Below, piece by piece: positions 1-5,609 of a stretch of DNA of 5,609 bases. The stretch is from positions 19,049-24,657 of the forward strand of contig DCIP01000161.1 of the NCBI GenBank assembly GCA_002317115.1, in the 5' to 3' direction. How positions within the stretch are numbered: position 1 is the stretch's first letter; every line of letters starts with the position of its first letter. Made by a program: the position numbers and the translations under genes. Under the pieces are notes generated by a model. It worked only from the letters and a program-made list of their open reading frames with translations, did not search any database and was not told the DNA's origin. The DNA is from Candidatus Scybalocola fimicaballi. GTDB lineage: Bacteria; Bacteroidota; Bacteroidia; Bacteroidales; Paludibacteraceae.

Positions 1-4
1 TAAA

Positions 5-34
5 TTGCAGATATAACTTTTTATTGTATTTTTG
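5..34 (+). promoter_or_regulatory. Probable Bacteroidota-type sigma-ABfr promoter
   Basis: TATTTTTG at 27-34 matches the Bacteroidota -7 consensus TAnnTTTG exactly. A TTG at 5-7 lies 19 bases upstream, which fits the -33 element spacing for this phylum. Transcription would begin near position 40, leaving a leader of about 20 bases before the ATG at 61. The leader is A/T-rich and shows no Shine-Dalgarno-like GGAGG, as is usual in Bacteroidota. The region is AT-rich, so a chance match is possible. The call rests on the two elements, their spacing and their position just upstream of a gene. Confidence 0.5.
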
Positions 35-60
35 TGAACTAATTCTAACAAATTGTCATA

Positions 61-1470
61 ATGAGCAAAATAAGTGATTTTCTAAATAGCAAAATATATG
101 AAACTACTATTTTGATAGCTGATTTGTTATTACTTTTAGTTAGTATAAAATATCAGATTTTCATACTCATTGCAGTCTGTTTTATTATTGGAATTGTACT
201 TGCTCAATATTTGTTTCTAAATAGAATAAATAAAGACCACAAACGAGATAATGAGGAAAAAAACAATAGTTATGAATCAGAATGTATTGTTGATTTTAGG
301 GACTGCATTTTGGCATTGCTTGCAAAAGTGATGAATTATGATGGTAAACAGACCAATTCCGAATTGGAAAGAGTAAAAGTCACTATACAACGATATTATC
401 TGACTGTAGATGAACAGAATAATGCACTTAATAAGTTTGCAAAGTATCTTAAAAATCCTAATCTAACATACGGAAAATATTGTGATTATATAAACCAAAA
501 TCTTGATGATGCAGCCAAAAGTGCGATCCTAACAGAATTAATGGCAGTAGCTTTTGCCGATGGCGAATTTCTAAGTAGCGAGGATTTTATTATAAAGACT
601 ATTGCCAATAAACTTAATATTCCTGAAACCCAATACAAAAGCATTAAAACAATCTTTTATAGAAAGCAAAAGTCGGGAAGCTTCAACTACTCCGAATACG
701 CCCATAATTCTTATAAGAGTATAGATCAAAGATTTTGTTTTCTTGTTCTCCTTGCAGAAGTAATGAAAGCAGATGGACGACAGATGAGTTGTGAATTGGA
801 TTCTATTAAAGCGTTTATACGTAAATACTACATAGGAGAAAGTGATCAAAAAGATGCACTCCAACAGTTAAAAAAGATTATTAATGATAAATACGACTTA
901 TATAGTATTTATTTGATATTCAAATATCAAATTGATGATCGAGCAAAGGTAAAATTTGTCACGGATCTTTTGGAAGTGATATATGCAGATAAAATTTACT
1001 CTGTCGAAGAGGAAAAAGTGCTTTATGGTATTTTGAATAATTTGGGTATTTCTCAAAACAAATTCCGTGGTATTTTAAACAACTTCTTAAAAAAATATAA
1101 TAGAACCTCATCTAATAATTCATACAAGAAATCAAAAAATAAGGAAAACAATAGCAATAAACAAGACAACTCAAAGAGTTACAGCAATAATAGCTATAAC
1201 AGCAGTAATGGAGATTCTTCAAATTCAAATAGCAACAGCAACTATCAGAGAAAAAATTCGATGTCAGGAAATGAGGCCTGCACTATTCTTGGTGTAGACG
1301 TAAGTGCTTCCGATGAAGAGATCAAAAAAGCATACCGTGTTATGGCAATCAAATATCATCCTGATAGAGTTTCTAATTTGGGCGACGAGGCTATTCGTCA
1401 GGCTACGGAGACAATGAAGCAGATTAATATGGCTTGGGAAACTGTGAAGTCTGCAAGAGGAATTAAATAA
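61..1470 (+). CDS. Membrane-anchored tandem TerB / C-terminal J-domain protein (DjlA-like co-chaperone)
   Basis: This 469-residue protein is probably an Hsp70 (DnaK) co-chaperone held at the inner membrane. Residues 15-53 are strongly hydrophobic and can form one or two membrane helices. Two TerB-like helical units follow at about 75-203 and 221-345. They are visibly duplicated: [14 protein letters not shown] at 82-95 pairs with [14 protein letters not shown] at 226-239, and both continue into an acidic helix ending in a YY pair. The second half of each unit carries an ADG-like motif (ADGE at 166-169), decayed to ADK in the last copy. Residues 347-400 are a Ser/Asn/Lys-rich linker. Residues 404-465 form a J domain with HPD at 433-435, the motif that stimulates DnaK ATPase. 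E. coli DjlA has the same order (membrane helix, TerB, J) with one TerB unit. The ATG at 61 is the first start after an in-frame TAA at 46-48. The gene is AT-richer than its neighbours. Domain calls are firm; the client and pathway are unknown. Confidence 0.88.
   Translation: MSKISDFLNSKIYETTILIADLLLLLVSIKYQIFILIAVCFIIGIVLAQYLFLNRINKDHKRDNEEKNNSYESECIVDFRDCILALLAKVMNYDGKQTNSELERVKVTIQRYYLTVDEQNNALNKFAKYLKNPNLTYGKYCDYINQNLDDAAKSAILTELMAVAFADGEFLSSEDFIIKTIANKLNIPETQYKSIKTIFYRKQKSGSFNYSEYAHNSYKSIDQRFCFLVLLAEVMKADGRQMSCELDSIKAFIRKYYIGESDQKDALQQLKKIINDKYDLYSIYLIFKYQIDDRAKVKFVTDLLEVIYADKIYSVEEEKVLYGILNNLGISQNKFRGILNNFLKKYNRTSSNNSYKKSKNKENNSNKQDNSKSYSNNSYNSSNGDSSNSNSNSNYQRKNSMSGNEACTILGVDVSASDEEIKKAYRVMAIKYHPDRVSNLGDEAIRQATETMKQINMAWETVKSARGIK
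1099..1260 (+). repeat. Low-complexity Ser/Asn-rich linker coding region
   Basis: Residues 347-400 of the TerB-J protein are almost entirely Ser, Asn, Lys, Tyr and Asp, written with recurring AGC, AAT and AAC codons. This is a disordered tether between the TerB units and the J domain. Such tracts change length easily by slippage, so the linker is likely to vary between strains. It has no recognisable motif and should not be read as a separate domain. Confidence 0.7.
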
Positions 1471-1472
1471 AC

Positions 1473-2246
1473 CTACATTTCCCACATTTCACTCATTTCT
1501 TTGCGTGGCAACGCATCTATCTTGACTCCTGATGTGACAAATTTCTTGGAATGGCCTAACGCTGTCTCTGGATTGTTGGAATTGGCAGAGATATGAGCCA
1601 AGTGGATATGCTTCACCCTACCCTCTTTGCATGCGTAATCCACAATCTCACCCGTTTGCACATTTGATAGATGTCCGCAGTCGGAATCTATTCTGCCTCG
1701 TAAAAAGGCTGTGTATGAACTGAGTTGCAGTAGTGTTTCGCTATAGTTCGACTCGATAATCAGATGGTCGGAAATCTTAACTGCCTCCATCAACTCATCC
1801 GTTGCTTTACCCAAATCAGTGGCAAGAGTCAACACTTTATCCCCTATTTTCACACGGTAAGCATGGCAGTCTCTTGTGTCGTGACTGACAGGCATAGGCA
1901 GAAGTGAGAAACCATCGATTTCAAACTCCTCATGTGATTTAACCTCTCTCCACAAAGCTCTGTCGACATCTTTGCCTGTATTTTTCTCCAAATCTTGTAG
2001 TGTCGACAACGTGCAATATAGAGGCATGTTGTGACGGTAAACCAACGTCGGCACACCCTTAGTATGGTCACGGTGAGAGTGTGTCAACACGACTCCCTTT
2101 ATTGATGAAAGTTCCACACCGATCTCAGCCAAAAGCAGTTTGATGCGTTTGACTGTGAGTCCTGCGTCGATTAAGAATCTTGTGTCTCCGTCTTCAAACA
2201 AATAGCAGTTTCCGTTTGATGACGAGGAGAGAGATATATATTTCAT
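1473..2246 (-). CDS. YycJ/WalJ-type metallo-beta-lactamase-fold hydrolase (possible DNA exonuclease)
   Basis: This 257-residue cytoplasmic protein is a complete metallo-beta-lactamase fold enzyme. The N-terminus SLSSSSNGNCYLFEDG matches the typical YycJ/WalJ opening (a G/S-S-x-GN-C-Y pattern). The metal-binding signature HSHRDH gives ligands H56, H58, D60 and H61. Further likely ligands are H122 (in SHD), D144 (in ATDLG) and a late His, H218 (in LAHIS). LIIESNY at 162-168 and GHLSN at 191-195 are also family hallmarks. No signal peptide is present. Bacillus YycJ has been reported to have 5'-3' double-stranded DNA exonuclease activity, so nucleic-acid processing is a reasonable expectation, though the substrate here is unproven. 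The start follows the SNF2 stop by 22 bases, and an in-frame stop at 2274-2276 rules out a longer form. The leader (GTAAATACA before ATG) is A-rich. It ends two bases from the convergent TerB-J gene. Confidence 0.87.
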   Translation of the reverse strand: MKYISLSSSSNGNCYLFEDGDTRFLIDAGLTVKRIKLLLAEIGVELSSIKGVVLTHSHRDHTKGVPTLVYRHNMPLYCTLSTLQDLEKNTGKDVDRALWREVKSHEEFEIDGFSLLPMPVSHDTRDCHAYRVKIGDKVLTLATDLGKATDELMEAVKISDHLIIESNYSETLLQLSSYTAFLRGRIDSDCGHLSNVQTGEIVDYACKEGRVKHIHLAHISANSNNPETALGHSKKFVTSGVKIDALPRKEMSEMWEM

Positions 2247-2268
2247 TGTATTTACGTCTTCGTTTTCG

Positions 2269-5200
2269 TCAAATCAGATCCAAAGCCATTTCTGCCGACA
2301 TCTTCGCCATATCCAGAGTGCCGTTTGCCACCTCACGTTTCTTTTTTGCAAGGTTGAAAATCTTCTCGTCGATACTATCTTTGAGAAGAAGATGGTACGA
2401 CGTCACTGGTTTTGTCTGTCCACTACGGTGTGCTCTTGCTGTTGCTTGATCGGTGAGCTGTGGATTATACCATTGCTCAGCATGGATCACGTAAGAGGCT
2501 GCAGTAAGGTTAAGACCGGTACCTCCCTTCTGATAAGTGGTGAGCAAAGCCGTCACTGAATTATCATTTTGGAATTGGTCGAGCACCTGGTCGGGATTCC
2601 TCGTTTCACCGGTGAAAATCAACGATGAAATGCCAGATTTGGCTAATTCTTCATAAAGATAATCAAAATATGTGGAGAATGTGGCAAAAATTATCACTTT
2701 ATGCTTCTCCTCACGCAATTCTTTTAGGAAGTCGATGATCCAGCGAGTCTTAGGATTTTCGAGATTATACGTCTCATCGTACATCTTAGGATGCAAGGCA
2801 AGTTTACGCAATCGGATCAAAGCAGTGAGTGCTTTCACTCCAGATTCTGAAGAGTCGATGATCTTCATCACTTCGTTGCGTGCCGCACTCTTCTCAATCT
2901 CATACATCTCAGACTGCTGATCATCCATGTCGAGTGAACAAACGATTTCAGTCAACGGTGGAAGATCGCCAAGCACTTCGTCTCGTGTGCGGCGCAAAGT
3001 GTGAGGTGCGATGACTCTGCCTATTGCTTCACGTGATTCAACAGGCAGATTATCGCCTTTCATATAGGCTTTCTTAAATTCAGTAAGCGAACCAAGAAGG
3101 TATGGATTGATAATCGCAAATTGAGAATGCAGGTCGACGATACTGTTTTCAATCGGAGTTCCAGACAATCCAACTACGAAATGTGGTTTGATTCCACTGA
3201 TTGCATGATGGAATTTGGTGTTGGCATTCTTCAGTTTATGGCTTTCATCAATCACCATCGTTTCTGGCATCGACTCTACGAATAGATGCGAATCCTTTTG
3301 AAGCAAATTGCTTGAAACCAATACTATATCGTATGTTTTGAAGATATATTTCAGATTCTTCTTTCTATCCTTTCCCGCATGTGTGTAGACGGTGAGTGAC
3401 GGACAGAATTTCTCCAATTCACGTCGCCAATTTGTCAATAGCGACGCGGGAACGACAACCAACGATGCCTGCAACATTGTTGATTCATCGTTGGTACAAT
3501 CCTTTGCGTCTGCCTCTTTTGTGTTTGATTCCGAGGTATTGGAATTATCCGATTCAAAATCATCAAACAACGATCTTTGAACCATGTTGGTTGTATCGGA
3601 ATTTTCTTGGCGGGCAGGTTTGAAACCTGCCCCTACGGATTTACGTTTTACGACACTATCTCTATGCACATAAGCCAACATCGCAATCGTCTGCAATGTT
3701 TTGCCTAATCCCATGTCGTCAAGGAGAATACAACCAATAGTCGAAAGATAATGGTTTACAAGAAAATGAAATCCCTCAACCTGATATTTACGCAATGTGG
3801 CATTAACAAACTCAGGCACCTCCACCTTTACGTTAGTCAACATTGGCATTTCCTTCTTCTCCAACACTGTTTCAAGCAAAGCCGACGAAGAACGATGCAG
3901 TTTGATATTATCTCCTTGTGATGCAGATGCTACTTTAGCCAAGTCGGCGTAGGTACTAAACCATATATCTGGAATGACGAAAAACCTACCGTCGCCAAAA
4001 TGGAAAATATGCTCTCCACTCTTGATCAAAGCCGCGATATCCTTGAAACGGATTTTTTCATCCCCAACCTCAACGTAGATTTTAAGATCAAACCAATCGC
4101 CGATAACATCGTGGTGATAGACAAGACGTGGCTCCATCGGAATAAAGTTAGGAGCATCGATAATCACATTGTCAAATAGTCCGTCATACTCCGTAATCCA
4201 CTGATAGATATTACATTCCGAACTGTTGTCTTCGGTAGTGAGATAATCCTCAGTCATCACTAATCCCGTTGCATAGAGATCATCCATTATCCCATTCTCC
4301 TTAAACAGATCTCGCTCAACAACAAAGAATTTAGGATGTCCATCCACTATTCCTGCATATTCAATACCCTTAGCCGAATTATCAAGACTATAGCTGAATA
4401 CATGTCCATTTTGGTTTTCGTCTTCGTTTTCGTTAATATACTCCACCGTCGGACGAAGCACACTCCTGTTATTCAAAGCCTTGTCTATCGTTAGCCTAAT
4501 AATTGGAGATGTCTTAACCTTCACGCATTCAATTCCATCAAGAATAACATCAAATTTAAAAAGCTGGTCCAAGATGAAAGAACCACAATACTTGTCGACA
4601 CTTTCTGGTTTGACTGGAATATATGGGTTTGAGAAAAATGGTGCTAAAATTGACGATTTTGCGTTCTCAAACGAGAGAATCCTTGAACCATAGGTAGTAG
4701 CGTCGTTCTCAAGCATAAAAACGGCCATACAAGGATTAGTGCAGACAATCCTGACATTCTTTCTCTCGATTTCACCAAGCGGAATAATCTGATTGGAATG
4801 AGAGATGCTCATGCTGTAGCGGATAGAGCCGTCGTCGAGAAAAGTGAATTTTGGATGCACTTTAGATTTCTCATCAGATATGGTGAAAGTATCGGATTTG
4901 AGAATCTGCTTGGCATGTGGCTGGCGCACAGCAAGTAAGATATCTGGATTGGCAGCAAGGATAGAATAAATCTCCTTTGCTTGAGCATCGATATAATTAA
5001 GGATTTTGGCGAAAACAGAGTCGTTGCGACGTGGATTTGATTTGTCATCGTAAACGACTTTCAATTTAGCCATCTCAGTATTATAAACTGAGATTGAATA
5101 TTTTGCTTTCTTTATGAAGAGTCTGAAGATAGTTTCAGGCTCGTAATTGGTTGTCTTTCGTACTAATATTTTCTCAGTTTCACTCAGAGTTTCCACCACT

Positions 5201-5322
5201 CCGTCGCCATCGCTAATCAAACGTATGACGTCGTAGGAGCCATTGCTATTCTCATTTAGCAACGTACTTTGGAATACTCCATCGAAAAATGGATCCGAAG
5301 AAACTAAGATTGCAAATTTCAT
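2269..5322 (-). CDS. SNF2-family DEAD/DEAH-box ATPase with long unassigned N-terminal half
   Basis: This 1017-residue protein is a probable ATP-driven DNA translocase of the SNF2 family. The C-terminal half holds the full motor: Q-like motif LRKYQVEGF at 510-518, Walker A DDMGLGKT at 535-542, motif Ia VVVPASLLTNW at 622-632, Walker B DESH at 692-695, motif III LSGTPIENS at 719-727, motif IV VIIFATFS at 876-883, motif V QKGGTGLNLTAAS at 931-943 and motif VI QATARAHRSGQ at 959-969 with arginines R963 and R966. All catalytic residues appear intact. Motif VI has Ala where many relatives have Asp. Residues 1-500 match no domain I recognise, and I see no SWIM zinc motif there. Residues 556-617 are a hydrophilic insertion between motifs I and Ia that contains a palindromic repeat translated in frame. 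The ATG at 5320-5322 is the first after an in-frame stop at 5338-5340. The gene lies 29 bases after menC and 22 bases before the YycJ-like gene, which suggests co-transcription. Likely roles are DNA repair, replication or transcription-complex remodelling; defence is possible but unsupported. Confidence 0.92.
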   Translation of the reverse strand: MKFAILVSSDPFFDGVFQSTLLNENSNGSYDVIRLISDGDGVVETLSETEKILVRKTTNYEPETIFRLFIKKAKYSISVYNTEMAKLKVVYDDKSNPRRNDSVFAKILNYIDAQAKEIYSILAANPDILLAVRQPHAKQILKSDTFTISDEKSKVHPKFTFLDDGSIRYSMSISHSNQIIPLGEIERKNVRIVCTNPCMAVFMLENDATTYGSRILSFENAKSSILAPFFSNPYIPVKPESVDKYCGSFILDQLFKFDVILDGIECVKVKTSPIIRLTIDKALNNRSVLRPTVEYINENEDENQNGHVFSYSLDNSAKGIEYAGIVDGHPKFFVVERDLFKENGIMDDLYATGLVMTEDYLTTEDNSSECNIYQWITEYDGLFDNVIIDAPNFIPMEPRLVYHHDVIGDWFDLKIYVEVGDEKIRFKDIAALIKSGEHIFHFGDGRFFVIPDIWFSTYADLAKVASASQGDNIKLHRSSSALLETVLEKKEMPMLTNVKVEVPEFVNATLRKYQVEGFHFLVNHYLSTIGCILLDDMGLGKTLQTIAMLAYVHRDSVVKRKSVGAGFKPARQENSDTTNMVQRSLFDDFESDNSNTSESNTKEADAKDCTNDESTMLQASLVVVPASLLTNWRRELEKFCPSLTVYTHAGKDRKKNLKYIFKTYDIVLVSSNLLQKDSHLFVESMPETMVIDESHKLKNANTKFHHAISGIKPHFVVGLSGTPIENSIVDLHSQFAIINPYLLGSLTEFKKAYMKGDNLPVESREAIGRVIAPHTLRRTRDEVLGDLPPLTEIVCSLDMDDQQSEMYEIEKSAARNEVMKIIDSSESGVKALTALIRLRKLALHPKMYDETYNLENPKTRWIIDFLKELREEKHKVIIFATFSTYFDYLYEELAKSGISSLIFTGETRNPDQVLDQFQNDNSVTALLTTYQKGGTGLNLTAASYVIHAEQWYNPQLTDQATARAHRSGQTKPVTSYHLLLKDSIDEKIFNLAKKKREVANGTLDMAKMSAEMALDLI
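3472..3657 (-). other. Hydrophilic linker insertion between SNF2 motifs I and Ia
   Basis: Residues 556-617 of the SNF2 protein separate Walker A (ending at 542) from motif Ia (starting at 622). In compact SNF2 motors this distance is much shorter. The segment is rich in Asn, Ser, Thr, Asp and Glu with few hydrophobics, apart from a short QRSLFDDFE stretch at 582-590. It is probably a surface loop of the first RecA-like lobe that tolerates insertions. The palindromic repeat at 3612-3632 lies near its N-terminal end. The boundaries are approximate. Confidence 0.65.
3612..3632. repeat. Dispersed palindromic repeat inserted in frame in the SNF2 gene (GAGFKPAR type)
   Basis: GGGCAGGTTT at 3612-3621 and AAACCTGCCC at 3623-3632 are perfect 10-base inverted arms around a single base, G3622. 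On the minus strand it reads GTAGGGGCAGG and onward, and it encodes V-GAGFKPAR at SNF2 residues 563-571 without breaking the frame. From memory, not a search, this sequence class (GGGGCGGGTTTCAAAC-like) is a common dispersed palindrome in Bacteroidota and some other phyla, and its GAGFKPA peptide recurs in unrelated proteins. It is much richer in G+C than its surroundings and sits in a disordered loop, both as expected for an inserted repeat. Its outer boundaries are unclear; the 3633-3636 CTAC is probably part of the unit. Confidence 0.8.
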
Positions 5323-5351
5323 GTTTTGCCGATAGATTTAGCGTTCAGCAT

Positions 5352-5609
5352 TTATGATTTTGCATTTTCATTTCTCCACCACAACTTCTCTCCCTCAATA
5401 TGCAGACCTTTATCCACATTATTGCTGTAGATCATTCCAGTGCCAAGACCTTGTGGAATTTCGACGCCGATTGTTGACGACCATTGCGCAATAGATAGCA
5501 AGCCGACGTTGCTCTCCAAAGCCGACGTTGCCCAATAGCCGATTCCACGTTCTTTAGCCACTTTGATCCAGTTGTTGGCTCCACTCAATCCTCCGCACAA
5601 CGTTGGTTT
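5352..5609 (-). CDS. menC: o-Succinylbenzoate synthase, C-terminal part (gene cut by window edge)
   Basis: Only the last 85 codons are visible, and the reading frame stays open to the right edge. The fragment begins KPTLCGGLSGANNWI, followed by RGIGYWATSALESNVGL, then PQGLGTGMIY and a final LHIEGEKLWW. This order is that of the C-terminal barrel of Bacteroidota MenC, an enolase-superfamily enzyme that dehydrates SHCHC to o-succinylbenzoate in menaquinone synthesis. The Lys of KPTL (codon 5607-5609) lies where the family places a catalytic lysine. The ALESN strand and the PQGLGTG loop separate it from dipeptide epimerases of the same superfamily. The TTG at 5598-5600 is an internal Leu codon, not a start, because the conserved KPT lies upstream of it. 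The stop at 5352-5354 is 29 bases from the SNF2 start, so the gene probably heads or joins the same transcript. Confidence 0.82.
   Translation of the reverse strand, partial: KPTLCGGLSGANNWIKVAKERGIGYWATSALESNVGLLSIAQWSSTIGVEIPQGLGTGMIYSNNVDKGLHIEGEKLWWRNENAKS

Noticed and set aside
1..3. TAA at the left edge as the stop of an upstream gene
   Set aside because: Three bases cannot establish a gene end; the stretch is AT-rich and overlaps the predicted promoter.
3392..3623. Two overlapping plus-strand open frames opposite the SNF2 loop
   Set aside because: They lie antisense to an intact SNF2 motor gene, have no recognisable motif and arise from the low-complexity loop.
2255..4433. 15-base match CGTCTTCGTTTTCGT at 2255-2269 and 4419-4433
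   Set aside because: Both are simple TTCG/TTTTCG-type tracts; one encodes the acidic NENEDEN stretch and the other lies in the SNF2-YycJ gap. Low complexity is the simplest cause.
61..5322. A complete tellurite-resistance or anti-phage defence island
   Set aside because: A TerB-J protein facing an SNF2/YycJ pair is suggestive, but no TerC, TerD, TelA, restriction, toxin or recombinase gene is present, and the strands are independently transcribed.
5500..5531. 13-base direct repeat AAGCCGACGTTGC at 5500-5512 and 5519-5531 inside menC
   Set aside because: The copies are 19 bases apart and are read in two different frames, each giving strongly conserved MenC residues (ATSAL and SNVGL). Coding constraint and chance explain it better than a repeat element.
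5598..5600. TTG as a start codon for a short 82-residue protein
   Set aside because: The conserved K-P-T just upstream continues in frame to the window edge, so this is an internal Leu codon of a truncated menC.

Overview
The window looks like a chromosomal segment of a Bacteroidota bacterium, most likely of the Bacteroidales. The reasons are a TTG-N19-TATTTTTG match to the Bacteroidota promoter consensus ahead of the first gene, A-rich leaders without a clear Shine-Dalgarno sequence, a moderate-to-low GC content, and a menaquinone-pathway MenC-type C-terminus at the right edge. This assignment is an inference from style, not from a database match.

Layout. The first 60 bases hold a probable promoter and short leader. 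A plus-strand gene (61-1470) follows. It encodes a membrane-anchored protein with two tandem TerB-like domains, a long Ser/Asn-rich linker and a C-terminal J domain with an intact HPD, an arrangement like the membrane co-chaperone DjlA but with the TerB unit doubled. It meets the minus-strand genes tail to tail, with only two bases between the stop codons. The minus-strand cluster, read right to left, is: the C-terminal end of an o-succinylbenzoate synthase (menC, cut by the window edge); a 1017-residue SNF2-family ATPase with a large unassigned N-terminal half; and a 257-residue metallo-beta-lactamase-fold hydrolase of the YycJ/WalJ type. Gaps of 29 and 22 bases make one transcript likely.

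How the genes may work together. The SNF2 translocase and the YycJ-like protein, whose family includes a 5'-3' exonuclease, could form a DNA-processing pair carried behind a menaquinone gene. The TerB-J protein is transcribed separately and is probably a membrane-localised Hsp70 co-chaperone. No direct functional link between the two strands can be shown from sequence.

The most striking local feature is a near-perfect GC-rich palindrome (3612-3632) inside the SNF2 gene. It lies in an extended hydrophilic loop between helicase motifs I and Ia and is read in frame as V-GAGFKPAR. It looks like a dispersed palindromic repeat that landed in a tolerant site of a protein-coding gene. I found no RNA gene, CRISPR array, insertion sequence or complete mobile element, and nothing that amounts to a clearly new defence system.
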